From the NCBI RefSeq assembly GCF_008639165.1, contig NZ_CP029197.1:620001-684000 (forward strand): DNA of 64,000 nt, given 5' to 3'. This DNA comes from Streptomyces venezuelae ATCC 10712 (GTDB lineage Bacteria; Actinomycetota; Actinomycetes; Streptomycetales; Streptomycetaceae). Below the pieces are notes generated by a model, which had not been told where the DNA came from, searched no databases, and saw only the letters and a list, made by a program, of their open reading frames with translations. The position numbers were made by a program, and so were the translations under genes. How positions within the stretch are numbered: the first letter of the stretch is position 1; each line of letters opens with the position of its first letter. Shown here one piece after another: positions 7,887-16,233 of this stretch.

Positions 7887-10085
7887 TCACCCGGGGCCCT
7901 GCCGAGGCCGGCGCACGAGGAGGAGGGCGACGTCGTCCGTCCGGTGCGCGCCGTGCTTGACGTGCAGGGTCAGCTCGTCCGCGAGCGCTTCCAGGTCGCG
8001 GGCCCGCGACACGCCCAGCCGTTCCGCCAGGTCCGCCATGGACGTGCCGATGTCGAGTCCCGGGGCCTCGACGAGGCCGTCGGTGTACAGGGCGAGGACG
8101 GAGCCGGGCTCCCAGGGCAGTTCGGTGGTGCGGTACTCGACGTCCGGCGCGATCCCCAGGAGGAGCCCGGGCGGGACCGTCTCCACGATCTCGGCGCTGC
8201 CGTCGGCACGGCGCAGGAGGGGCGGCGGATGCCCGGCACTGGCCAGCCGGAGGCGATGCCGGACGAGGTCGATCTCGGCGACCAGGCAGCTGGTGAAGCG
8301 GTCCGCGTCCAGATCGCCGAGCAGCCGGTTCGTCCGGGCGAGGATGTCGCCGGGTGAGGCACCGGCCGTCGCGTGGGCGTGGACGGCGGTCCGCACCTGC
8401 CCCATGAGGGCGGCGGCGGTCGTGTTGTGCCCCTGGACGTCGCCGATGACGGCGACGACGGAGGTGGGCGTGGCCGGCACGAGGTCGTAGAAGTCCCCGC
8501 CGATGTCCATGCCGTGACCGGCCGGCAGATAGCGGGCGGCGACGTCGAGACCCGGCAGCGGGGTCAGGCCGTGTGGCAGCAGGGCGGTCTGGAGGCTCCG
8601 TGCCAGCGAGTGCTCGGCGTCGTACAGCCGGGCCCTCGCCAGGGCCTGGGCGATGAGCCCGGCCAGCGAGGTGAGCAGGGCCCGTTCGGCCGACGGGAAG
8701 GGGCGGGGCCGCCGGTACGAGAGGATCAGCGAGCCCACGGGGCGGCCCGAGGCGACCAGCGGCAGGAACGCCCAGGCGTGGCGGCCCTCGTAGCGCGGCG
8801 CGTCGGGGTGGGCGCGGCGGAGGTCCTCGTACGTGGGGAAGAAGGCGGGGACGCCGGTCGAGAGCACCTGGGCGTCGGCGACCGGCGCGGTGAGCGGCTG
8901 GCCGTCGTAGCGGTCGACGAACTCCTGGCTGTAGCCGCGGTGGCCGACGATCCGCAGCCGGCCCTCGTCGACGCTCATCAGGACGAGCCCGTCCGGGCCG
9001 AAGGAGGGCACGATCTGGTCGGCGACGAGCTCGACGACGTCGCGGACGCCGGCGACCTCCGCCAGGGAGGCCGCCAGGTGCATCAGCTGGTACAGCGCGG
9101 CCGCGCCCACGGCCTCCACGGGGCTCGGGCGGGCGCCGGGGCCGTCCGGTGCGGGAGCGGGGCCCTCGTCGGTCGCCGCGCCGTCACCGGCCGGGGCCGG
9201 ATGTCCCGTCGCCTCGGCGCTGCGCGGGATGATGAGGACGCTGACGCCGGTGGCGTCCGGGTAGAGCTCGAAGAGCAGAGGTCTCGACGGCCGGCTCATG
9301 GCGACGAACGAGGTCGCCCGGCGGGTGACGACGGCGGCGCGGTAGCGGTCCTCGAAGGCGGGGTCGTGCAGCCACAGCAGCGCCTCCCAAGGTCGTCTGC
9401 CGAGGAGCGCGGCCGCACCGGCGTCCACCAGCTCGGCCCCGGCCGTGTTGATGAACGTGATCTTCCCGTCGAGGTCCAGCGAGCAGCACCCCACGGGCAG
9501 CCGCTCGGCCAGGTCGAGGGCGGCCGCGGCCAGCGCGGGGTCGGCCTGCGAGGGGCGCTCCGGGTGCACGACGATCGGCGACGTGGGATGCGGCGGTGGC
9601 GGGTCCTGGTCGGCGGCGCGCCGCAGCAGCCGGGCCGCGAGGCGGCAGTGGGCGTCGAGCGTCTCGTGTTCGCGCGCGTCGAGGTGCGGCGGGTGCGACA
9701 TCGGCCAGAGCATGACGACCCCGCCCCAGACCGTCGTGGCGTCGGCGATCGGGGTGGCCGCGAGCATGAAGTCGTACGGCAACACCATCCCGATCCGGGG
9801 GTAGCGGTGGGCGACCTCCTCCCGGCCGCCCAGCCACACGAGCCGGCGTTCCTTGATGGCGTCGGCCACCGGGACGGGCGCGTCGACCGGGATCCGGACC
9901 CACGGGGCGGCGATCTCCCGGGACGCGCCCGAGATCAGCACCAGGCGCAGCATCCGGTCGCCGGGGATCAGGAGGTAGACGAGGCCCACCGAGGCCGTGG
10001 TGTCGCGCATGAGCCCGCTGAGGACCGCCGCCATCCGGCCGTCAGCGAAGACGTCCTCCGGCCCCGGGCCGGCGGGCTCGTCCAT
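7887..10085 (-). CDS. GAF/PAS-sensor PP2C-type (SpoIIE/RsbU-like) phosphatase
   Basis: A 732-aa signalling phosphatase. An N-terminal GAF-like region is followed by a PAS-like segment (about 195-310), a Pro/Ala linker, a second GAF (about 340-500) and a C-terminal PP2C/SpoIIE domain. The phosphatase metal motifs are visible: MDIGGDFYDLV (about 525), SAGHPPPLL, and LYTDGLVEA. In this family such enzymes dephosphorylate anti-sigma-factor antagonists in partner-switching pathways. No antagonist or anti-sigma gene lies beside it, so its partner is unknown. The start MDEPAGPG was chosen because the preceding open frame is Pro/Arg-rich and non-conserved in appearance, and a GGCGGG stretch lies upstream. 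Confidence 0.92.
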   Translation of the reverse strand: MDEPAGPGPEDVFADGRMAAVLSGLMRDTTASVGLVYLLIPGDRMLRLVLISGASREIAAPWVRIPVDAPVPVADAIKERRLVWLGGREEVAHRYPRIGMVLPYDFMLAATPIADATTVWGGVVMLWPMSHPPHLDAREHETLDAHCRLAARLLRRAADQDPPPPHPTSPIVVHPERPSQADPALAAAALDLAERLPVGCCSLDLDGKITFINTAGAELVDAGAAALLGRRPWEALLWLHDPAFEDRYRAAVVTRRATSFVAMSRPSRPLLFELYPDATGVSVLIIPRSAEATGHPAPAGDGAATDEGPAPAPDGPGARPSPVEAVGAAALYQLMHLAASLAEVAGVRDVVELVADQIVPSFGPDGLVLMSVDEGRLRIVGHRGYSQEFVDRYDGQPLTAPVADAQVLSTGVPAFFPTYEDLRRAHPDAPRYEGRHAWAFLPLVASGRPVGSLILSYRRPRPFPSAERALLTSLAGLIAQALARARLYDAEHSLARSLQTALLPHGLTPLPGLDVAARYLPAGHGMDIGGDFYDLVPATPTSVVAVIGDVQGHNTTAAALMGQVRTAVHAHATAGASPGDILARTNRLLGDLDADRFTSCLVAEIDLVRHRLRLASAGHPPPLLRRADGSAEIVETVPPGLLLGIAPDVEYRTTELPWEPGSVLALYTDGLVEAPGLDIGTSMADLAERLGVSRARDLEALADELTLHVKHGAHRTDDVALLLVRRPRQGPG

Positions 10086-10398
10086 CCGGCTCACCCGCCT
10101 GCCGCGGCACCCGTGGCGGGGCGGGCGCGGCGGAGCCCGGGGACCGGTCTGCCGGGGCCCGGCGGCCGGTCGCCCAGGGGGCGGGGACGGCACACGTCAC
10201 ACATATTCGGACCCTACGTCGACGGTCCGGCGCCCGCGCGGCAAGGAACGTGGCGGGGACCCGGTGCGGGCCTGGTGGGGGCTTGGTCGCGTCCTGCCCC
10301 GGGGGTGCGCGGCCGTGGAGCGGGGCGCGGGCTTCGGGGGCACAGTGGGACGAGGAGGCGGTCGACGGCGGCCGTCGTTGCCCGGAAGGCGGAAGACC

Positions 10399-10878
10399 GT
10401 GCCCGTCCAGCCCATCCCCGAGGGGTATCCGCGCGTCACGCCGTATCTCTGCACCGACGGAGCAGCGGCCGCGATCGACTTCTACACGTCCGTGCTCGGC
10501 GCCGAGGAGCGCGTGCGGATGGACGCCCCCGGCGGCAAGATCGGCCATGCCGAGCTCGCCCTCGGGAACTCGGTCGTCATGCTGGCCGACGAGTTCCCCG
10601 ACATCGGCTTCCGCTCCCCCAGGTCGGTCGGCGGGACGCCGATCACCCTCCATGTGTACGTGGCGGACGTCGACGCCGTCTTCGCCGAGGCCCTGGCGCG
10701 GGGCGCGAAGCAACTGTCCCCGGTCAAGGACGAGTTCTACGGCGACCGCACCGGCCAGTTCGAGGACCCGTTCGGCCACCGCTGGAGCGTCGCGTCGCAC
10801 ATCGAGGACGTACCGGAGGAGGAGATGGCGAAGCGGGCCGAGGAGGCACTGAACCAACCGCCCTCCAAGGAGTCCTGA
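10399..10878 (+). CDS. VOC-family (glyoxalase/bleomycin-resistance-like) protein
   Basis: A 159-aa protein starting at a GTG with GGAAGG ten bases upstream. It shows the PhnB-like vicinal-oxygen-chelate pattern: RVTPYLCTDGAAAAIDFYTSVLGAEE at the N-terminus, a central HAELALGNSVVMLADE, a second module HVYVADVDAVFAEALARGA, and DPFGHRWSVASH near the end. The family binds metal and acts on varied small substrates or confers drug resistance. The substrate cannot be told from sequence. It diverges from the phosphatase gene and converges on the lipoprotein gene. Confidence 0.9.
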   Translation: MPVQPIPEGYPRVTPYLCTDGAAAAIDFYTSVLGAEERVRMDAPGGKIGHAELALGNSVVMLADEFPDIGFRSPRSVGGTPITLHVYVADVDAVFAEALARGAKQLSPVKDEFYGDRTGQFEDPFGHRWSVASHIEDVPEEEMAKRAEEALNQPPSKES

Positions 10879-10943
10879 AGCGCTGGGGCCGGGTGGGCGG
10901 CCGGCTCCGTCCGTCCGTGCCCGGGCCTGGAGCGCCTCGGTCG

Positions 10944-11492
10944 TCAGCGGCCGTACACGCCCCGGCACAGCTCCGCCGCGCCCATCGGGGCGTCGATGTC
11001 CTGGGCCTGGCGGCACAGCTGGCGCATGGCCGGGGGCCGCGCGGTCGTGGGATGAGGCGTCGGGGGCTGCGGGACGGGCCGCGTCCGGGGACGCGCCGCT
11101 CGCCTCGGGGGCTCGGCCGGCGGCCGGGGGACGGCACGTACGGCCGGCTTCGCCGCCTTCGCCGCCTTCCCGGGTTGCGGGCCGCGGTGCCGTGACGCGG
11201 GCCCCGCCGGACGCGGGGCGGCGGTCCCGCCGGTCCGTCGGTCGTCTCCCGCGCGCTTCAGACCCGGCGTGGGCCGCCCCTGCGAACCGGGGTCCGTGAC
11301 GGCGAGTTCCTCGTACGGGACCGGCGGGGTGGGCGCGGGCGGTGCGGGGAGGGGCGTCGGCGGCCGTTCGGCGGCGGGCGCGAGCTCCCGGGGCCCGGGC
11401 TGCGGCCGGGGCGCGGTCGGGTGCGGAACGGCCACGCAGCCGGCCGTGAGGAGTACGGACAGCAGGAGGAACGTCGTACGGCGGGGGTGCAT
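10944..11492 (-). CDS. Small Pro-rich lipoprotein
   Basis: A 182-aa protein with a lipoprotein signal peptide: MHPRRTTFLLLSVLLTAGC, where LTAGC is a lipobox with the Cys at residue 19. The mature part is mostly Pro/Ala/Arg-rich and likely disordered. It ends in a small conserved-looking segment with two Cys (MRQLCRQAQDIDAPMGAAELCRGVYGR region), which could form a disulfide. It is predicted to be membrane-anchored outside the cell. No function is recognised. Many Streptomyces lipoproteins share this disordered stalk plus short C-terminal domain layout. Confidence 0.75.
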   Translation of the reverse strand: MHPRRTTFLLLSVLLTAGCVAVPHPTAPRPQPGPRELAPAAERPPTPLPAPPAPTPPVPYEELAVTDPGSQGRPTPGLKRAGDDRRTGGTAAPRPAGPASRHRGPQPGKAAKAAKPAVRAVPRPPAEPPRRAARPRTRPVPQPPTPHPTTARPPAMRQLCRQAQDIDAPMGAAELCRGVYGR

Positions 11493-11601
11493 GGCGATCA
11501 CGCTGCCCGATCCGGCCCGGGCGGGGGGACGGCTCGGACCGGGTCCACCGTCACGGGTGAACCTGGTCACGACAGGGTGCCGGGGGCGGGCCGTCCCCGA
11601 G

Positions 11602-11714
11602 CCCACGCACCCGGGGCCAGCCGTCCCCTGAGACCACGCACCCGGGAGCCCGGGAGCCGGCCCTCCCCTGGGCCCGCGCACCCGGGAGCCGGCCCTCCCC
11701 TGGGCCCGCGCACC
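11602..11714. repeat. Degenerate ~32-bp tandem repeat, about 3.3 copies
   Basis: GC-rich direct repeat between the lipoprotein start and the end of the AlaRS-like gene. Units carry the pattern CGCACCCGGGAGCC then GGCCCTCCCCTGGG; the last full copy and the one before it are almost identical. The rest of the 242-bp gap shows no gene. Confidence 0.7.
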
Positions 11715-11734
11715 CCGGCCCCGCCCGCGCTTCC

Positions 11735-12901
11735 TCATTCCTCCCGCAGGCTCAGCACCAGGTCGCGCGGCAGGCCGTGGGTGTCGTGGAGGTAGTGGAG
11801 GTCCTCCTCCCCCAGCGGGCGCTGGAAGCGCGGGCGGGCGAGGACCTGTCGGCCGCGCTCCAGGAGGCGCCTGAAGCGCCGTTCCTCGTCGAGCAGGACG
11901 CGGCGCACCTCGTCCTGGCCGGTGTCCTGCCGGAAGTGGTCCAGGGTGTGTTCGACCAGCTCGGACGGCAGGTCGACGAGGCCCCGCCGCGGGTCGTCCC
12001 GCCACAGCACGGTGAGCACCCTGCGGATGAGGCGGCGCAGTACGTATCCGCGGCCGGTGGCGCCCGGGCGCACGCCGTCGCCGATGACGACGACGGCCGA
12101 CCTCAGATGGTCGGAGACCAGGCGCAGGGAGGTCTCCTCCAGGGGCCACAGGCCGGGGAGGAGACGGCGCCAGGGGTCGAAGACGTCGCAGTCGAAGACG
12201 GAGGACTTCCCCTGGAGCAGTGAGGCGAGCCGTTCGAGGCCGAGTCCGGTGTCGACGTTGCGCTGCGGCAGCGGGACGAGGGAGCCGTCGTCGAGCCGGC
12301 GGTGCCGCATCATCACGTGGTTCCAGACCTCGACCCAGCGGTCGTCCCGGGTCGGCGTGGAGCGGGGCGGGGTGTCCCCGCTCCACAGGAAGATCTCCGA
12401 GTCGGGGCCGCAGGGGCCGGTGGGCCCGTTGGACCACCAGTTGTCCTGGAGGGTGAGTTCCACGGGGACGCCCCGGTCCTGCCAGAGCTCCAGCGAGGCG
12501 TCGTCCCGTTCCGTCCGGCCGTCTCCGCTGTACACCGTGGCGTGCAGGAGCCCCGGGTCGATGCCGAAGCCCTCCGTCAGCAGGCCGTATCCCCAGTCGA
12601 GGCTCCGCGGGCCTTCGTAGTCGCCCAGGGACCAGGTCCCGAGCATCTCGAAGACGGTCAGATGGGTGGCGTCGCCGACCTCGTCGAGGTCGGTCGTGCG
12701 CAGACAGCGCTGGACGTCGACGAGGCGCCGGCCGAGCGGGTGGGGGCGTCCCTCCAGGTAGGGGGTGAGGGGGTGCATGCCGGAGGTGGTGAACAGGACG
12801 GGGTCGCCGGGCGGCGGCAGGAGGGTCGATCCGGTGATGCGGCGGTGACCGCGCTCCTCGAAGTACTCGACGAACGTGCGGACGATCTGTTCGGTCTTCA
12901 T
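11735..12901 (-). CDS. Stand-alone alanyl-tRNA synthetase-like protein
   Basis: A 388-aa protein matching only the N-terminal half of AlaRS. It has MKTEQIVRTFVEYFEERGH at the start, the class II region TTSGMHPLTPYLEG ... DVQRCLRTTDLDEVGD, and the ATP-site segments FEMLGTWS and NGPTGPCGPDSEI. A following NVDTGLGLERL plus a helical tRNA-recognition-like part complete it. The editing domain (HxxxH) and the C-Ala domain of full AlaRS, usually near 880 aa in total, are absent. The start has an excellent AAGGAG. It is therefore a paralogue, not the housekeeping enzyme. It may charge alanine onto a tRNA for peptide-tailoring, act as resistance to an AlaRS inhibitor, or activate an amino acid for other uses; sequence does not decide. 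A leader peptide and hairpin lie upstream. Confidence 0.88.
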   Translation of the reverse strand: MKTEQIVRTFVEYFEERGHRRITGSTLLPPPGDPVLFTTSGMHPLTPYLEGRPHPLGRRLVDVQRCLRTTDLDEVGDATHLTVFEMLGTWSLGDYEGPRSLDWGYGLLTEGFGIDPGLLHATVYSGDGRTERDDASLELWQDRGVPVELTLQDNWWSNGPTGPCGPDSEIFLWSGDTPPRSTPTRDDRWVEVWNHVMMRHRRLDDGSLVPLPQRNVDTGLGLERLASLLQGKSSVFDCDVFDPWRRLLPGLWPLEETSLRLVSDHLRSAVVVIGDGVRPGATGRGYVLRRLIRRVLTVLWRDDPRRGLVDLPSELVEHTLDHFRQDTGQDEVRRVLLDEERRFRRLLERGRQVLARPRFQRPLGEEDLHYLHDTHGLPRDLVLSLREE

Positions 12902-12986
12902 GGGGTGACTCCTTCGCGTCAGCGCACGGGAGGCACCGGAGAACGGGGCCGGATCGGTCGTCGGACCGGGAAGGGGAACCACGGAA

Positions 12987-13017
12987 CCACCGGCGGGCCG
13001 TTTCCGGTCGCCGGTGG
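12987..13017 (-). promoter_or_regulatory. Candidate attenuator-like hairpin upstream of the AlaRS-like gene
   Basis: In the transcript, CCACCGGC (13017-13010) pairs perfectly with GCCGGTGG (12994-12987) around a 15-nt loop. The stem starts 13 nt after the stop codon of the 22-codon leader ORF and about 85 nt before the AlaRS-like start. The tail GTGGTTCC is repeated right after the stem and has no U-run, so a classical intrinsic terminator is not obvious. It could be an RNA switch element; GC-rich sequence forms such stems by chance fairly often. Confidence 0.45.
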
Positions 13018-13030
13018 AAAGGGGGGAAGG

Positions 13031-13099
13031 TCAGACGGCGGCAACCGGCGAGCTGGTCGCTCGCGCGGTCGCGGTGAGGCTTCGGCCGGTGACGTTCAT
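13031..13099 (-). CDS. Putative 22-aa leader peptide
   Basis: A 22-codon ORF (begins MNVTGRSLTA, ends SPVAAV) that stops 129 nt before the AlaRS-like start. It contains five Ala and four Thr codons. There is no Shine-Dalgarno at normal spacing; instead a well-placed -10 puts the transcription start at or next to the ATG, suggesting a leaderless mRNA, which is common in Streptomyces. The position before an aminoacyl-tRNA-synthetase-like gene and before a hairpin suggests a translation-sensing attenuator. This is inference from layout. Confidence 0.45.
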   Translation of the reverse strand: MNVTGRSLTATARATSSPVAAV

Positions 13100-13105
13100 A
13101 CAACG

Positions 13106-13134
13106 ACTTTAACGCGCCTCCTGTCCCGGGTCAT
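13106..13134 (-). promoter_or_regulatory. Candidate promoter for leader peptide/AlaRS-like gene
   Basis: On the minus strand, ATGACC (13134-13129) and TAAAGT (13111-13106) are separated by 17 nt. They match the -35 (TTGACN) and -10 (TANNNT) patterns of the main sigma factor. The predicted start of transcription is about 13099, coinciding with the ATG of the leader ORF. Confidence 0.45.
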
Positions 13135-13586
13135 CCGGTTTTCGCAGGTGGTGAGGTGGTTCGGCGGCTGGAGCCGCTGATCTTCGCCGCGCGGGATCCG
13201 AGACGTTTTCTGTCGAGACCGTTACATTGTCAACGACCCGGTGCTTACGGAAAGTGCTCCTCGGCGACCATTCCATCCCTCCGCTTACCACCCCCCTGAT
13301 CAACAGCCGGGCCCTGCCCCGGGGTTGCCGCCGTCCGGGGGCGGGCAGGTTTGGAGGGTTGCAGGGCGGGCATCGTCCGACGTCAGCGGCGGTGACGACG
13401 CGGATCGGCCAACGCCTGGCCGAAACGAAGGGAGTTGGTGCCCCAGGAGCTGAGAGCGCGATCACCCACAAGTCGACGGTCAACAAGTGTCAACGATCGG
13501 GCAGGCTTGCCCCTGCCCCCGCCAGAGAGCGCTCGCACACTGGCCCGCATCCCGAAGCGGGCCGAGGAAGAAGGAGGCTGGTCCCG
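13135..13586. other. Intergenic region between AlaRS-like gene and terpene synthase
   Basis: About 450 bp without a convincing gene; it should carry the terpene synthase promoter. The 9-mer TGTCAACGA occurs twice (13228-13236 and 13488-13496), and a 5-bp stem GGGCA/TGCCC lies at 13499-13512. An open frame on the minus strand through here has no start signal or recognisable protein. Confidence 0.6.
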
Positions 13587-14732
13587 ATGACAGTGCGTGC
13601 CGTCGAGCTCCCCCAGCTGTGGATGCCCTATCCGCTGCGGGTGAACCCCTACCTGTCGGCCCTGCGCGAGGAGAGCGAGACCTGGGCCCGCGAGATGGGC
13701 ATGCTGGGCGGCGAAGGACCGTCCGCCCGCGGCGCGATATGGACCCGCTCCCAGTTCCACGCCATGACCGTGGAGCTGCTGACCGCCTGGACCCTGCCGG
13801 ACGCCTCGCTCGCCGGTCTGCGGCTCAACCACCGCTTCAACATCTGGGCGCTGGCCTGGGACGACTACTTCGCGTCCACCTTCAAGCAGACCGGCGACCT
13901 GCCCGGGGCGCTGGACTTCACCGCCCGGCTGCACGCCTTCCTGCGACCAGAGGCCGACGCCCGGTCGCCAGAACCGGTGAACGCCGTCGAGCGCGGTATC
14001 GCCGATCTCCAGAAGCACCTGTTCCCGCCCCGACTGGCCCACTGGCGCCAGGAGTTCAACCTCGCGCTCGCCCACTACATCGACGCCGGCGTGCAGGAAC
14101 TCACCAACAGCCGCGGCGGCCGCGTCCCCCATCTCATCGAGTACGCGCCGTTCCGACGCGAGAGCTTCGCCGCCCACACCGCCCCCTACTCCGTCGAACT
14201 GGCCACCGGCGCGCGGATACCCGAGCAGCTCCGGCACACCAGGACCGTCCACGCCCTGCTCGACGCGTTCATGGACGTCATGGGCCTGGCAAACGATGTC
14301 GCCTCCTACGAACGGGAGGTCCACGAGGAACGCGACGTCAACAACCTCGTGGTGGTCATCGGAACGTCCCTCGGCATCACCCTCCACCAGGCCGTACCCG
14401 CCGCGCTGCACATGGTGAACGCCCGCATGCGGGACTTCGAGCACCTGCGGCACCACGAACTGCCGCCGCTGGTCGACCGGTTCGGGCTGCGCCCCGACGA
14501 GCGGGAGGAGCTGGAGACCTGGCTCGGGGGAGCCGCCAGCTTCCTCTCGGGCCTCCACGCCTGGTACACCGGGGCGCCCCGCTACGCGCCCACGGACCAC
14601 TCCGTACCGGAGCAGCGTCAGCGCGGCGGTTCCGAGGGGGCTGCCGACAGACACGCGCCGGCAGCCTCCTCCCTGGCCCGGGGCGCGGAGGCCCAGACGT
14701 GCGGGCCTACCGCCTCCGCAGGAAGCGCATGA
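13587..14732 (+). CDS. Class I terpene synthase (sesquiterpene-cyclase-like)
   Basis: A 381-aa protein with AAGGAGG before its ATG. The N-terminal WMPYPLRVNPYL resembles germacradienol-synthase-type bacterial cyclases. The two metal-binding motifs are the Asp-rich WDDYF (D92, D93) and the NSE triad NDVASYERE (N236, S240, E244). By family it ionises a prenyl diphosphate, likely farnesyl or geranyl diphosphate, and cyclises it. The product cannot be read from sequence. The Asp motif is DDYFA rather than the usual DDxxD/E. The last about 50 residues are low-complexity, and the gene's 3' end overlaps the convergent P450 gene by 26 bp. The P450 is an obvious candidate for oxidising its product. 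Confidence 0.9.
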   Translation: MTVRAVELPQLWMPYPLRVNPYLSALREESETWAREMGMLGGEGPSARGAIWTRSQFHAMTVELLTAWTLPDASLAGLRLNHRFNIWALAWDDYFASTFKQTGDLPGALDFTARLHAFLRPEADARSPEPVNAVERGIADLQKHLFPPRLAHWRQEFNLALAHYIDAGVQELTNSRGGRVPHLIEYAPFRRESFAAHTAPYSVELATGARIPEQLRHTRTVHALLDAFMDVMGLANDVASYEREVHEERDVNNLVVVIGTSLGITLHQAVPAALHMVNARMRDFEHLRHHELPPLVDRFGLRPDEREELETWLGGAASFLSGLHAWYTGAPRYAPTDHSVPEQRQRGGSEGAADRHAPAASSLARGAEAQTCGPTASAGSA

Positions 14733-16233
14733 CCCTCGTACGCCAGGTGGCGCGGGGTCCGGGGCCGTGTTCCGACGCGGGCCCGGACGCCCCTCCCGTG
14801 GCCCCGCCGCCGGGCACCGGGCCGGGCGGCGGCGCCTGATCCGACGGGCGGGCGGGTCCGGGGCCGGGCGACGGCCACAGCGGCGCCGACGGGGGCCCGA
14901 AGCTCGGGGCCGGCGGGGCGGGCAGCGGGTTCGGGACGTCGTGCCCCTCGGGGACGCGGGGGGCGAAGTGCACGGGCAGCGCCGTCAGGTGCCGGGCCCA
15001 GGTGGAGGAGCGCCAGGACAGGCTCTCCTCGGGGACGGCCAGGGCGATGTCGGGCAGCCGGGTGAGCAGGATGTCGATGCCGGCGTCGGCGATGATGCGG
15101 CCGATGTCCTGGCCGGGGCACTCGTGGGTGCCGGCGCTGAACGACAGGTGGGCGCGGTTGTGGTGGACGGGGGTCGAGGCGTCCGGGCGGATCGCCTTGT
15201 CGACGTTCCCGGCGGCCAGGCCGAGCAGCAGCATGTCGCCCGCCTTGATCTGCCGGCCGCCGAGGGTGGTGTCGCCGTTGGCCCACCGGCCGGGGCACAC
15301 CATCAGCGGCGGCTCGTCCCAGAGGACCTGCTCGACGGCCTCGGGCAGGGTCATCTGGCCGCCGGCCAGCGATCCTCGGAACCGGGGGTCGGTGACCACC
15401 ATGCGCAGGACGTTGGACATGAGGTTGGCGGTCGTCTCGTACCCCGCGAGGAGGATGAGGCGCAGGTGGTGCAGCACCTCCTCGTCGGTGAGCCCGGCGG
15501 GGTGTGCCATCAGCGCGGAGGCGATGTCCTGCCCCGGCCGGGACCGCTTGGCGACGACGAGCTGTTCGAGGCACTCGATCACGTAGGCGTTGCTGGCGAG
15601 CGAGGTCTCGGTGGCCTTGAAGAGGTCACGGGCGGCGTGCACGAGCCGGGGCCCGGACTCGTCCGACATGCCGAGCAGATGGGTCAGCGTGAGCATCGGC
15701 AGGTGCTCGGTGAACTGCCCGACCAGCTCCACCTCGCCGTCCTCGCAGAACGTGTCGATCAGCTGGTGCGCGAAGCGGGTGATGTGGCGGCGGACCCCCC
15801 GGTGGTCGAACTGGCTGAGCCCGGCCGTGACCGCCCCGCGCAGCCGCTGGTGCTCCTCGCCGTCGGCGCACACGCAGTCGGGACGCCAGCCGATCATCGG
15901 GACGAGGGGCGAGGTGGCGGGGTCGATCTCGCCGCTCCGCCAGCCGTGCCAGACGCGCGGGTCGCGGGAGTACTGCGTCGGGCGGCTGGCCACGTCGCGG
16001 TTCTCCAGGTAGCCGAGCACGAGCCAGGCGCGGACGTCTCCGTCGAGCAGCACGGGGGCGACCGGGCCGTGTTCGGCGCGCAGTGCCTCGTACAGGCCCA
16101 TGGGGTCCGTCTCGGCGGCGGGGCCGTAGAGCCGGGTCGCTCCGCCGGGTCCCTTGGAGGCGTGGGCCGGGCAGCCCGGGGGCGGGACCGCCCCTGCCTT
16201 CTCGGCGGTGTGTTCGGCGGGTGGGAGGGTCAT
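14707..16233 (-). CDS. CYP157-like cytochrome P450 without ExxR, last gene of conservon
   Basis: A 508-aa P450. The I-helix LLAGYETTANL and the heme-ligand loop FSAGTHECPG (Cys372) are intact. The K-helix reads EQVLW (minus strand 15333-15319), so the normally near-invariant Arg of ExxR is missing. This is the documented hallmark of the CYP157 family (CYP157C1 has EQSLW). After residue of about 415 comes a Pro/Gly/Ala-rich tail of about 90 residues, atypical for P450s. The start ATG overlaps the cvnD stop as ATGA, so it is translationally coupled as the fifth conservon gene. Conservon-linked P450s are known in Streptomyces. A likely substrate is the product of the convergent terpene synthase, but that is inference. 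Confidence 0.92.
   Translation of the reverse strand: MTLPPAEHTAEKAGAVPPPGCPAHASKGPGGATRLYGPAAETDPMGLYEALRAEHGPVAPVLLDGDVRAWLVLGYLENRDVASRPTQYSRDPRVWHGWRSGEIDPATSPLVPMIGWRPDCVCADGEEHQRLRGAVTAGLSQFDHRGVRRHITRFAHQLIDTFCEDGEVELVGQFTEHLPMLTLTHLLGMSDESGPRLVHAARDLFKATETSLASNAYVIECLEQLVVAKRSRPGQDIASALMAHPAGLTDEEVLHHLRLILLAGYETTANLMSNVLRMVVTDPRFRGSLAGGQMTLPEAVEQVLWDEPPLMVCPGRWANGDTTLGGRQIKAGDMLLLGLAAGNVDKAIRPDASTPVHHNRAHLSFSAGTHECPGQDIGRIIADAGIDILLTRLPDIALAVPEESLSWRSSTWARHLTALPVHFAPRVPEGHDVPNPLPAPPAPSFGPPSAPLWPSPGPGPARPSDQAPPPGPVPGGGATGGASGPASEHGPGPRATWRTRVMRFLRRR

Noticed and set aside
13109..13486. Minus-strand 125-codon frame in the AlaRS/terpene intergenic region
   Set aside because: No domain, no start signal, and it would block the promoter region between divergent genes.
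13228..13496. Two TGTCAACGA copies, similar to half of the HTH operator found at 33,084-33,130
   Set aside because: Only half-sites are present with no inverted partner, so regulation by the same HTH protein is not supported.
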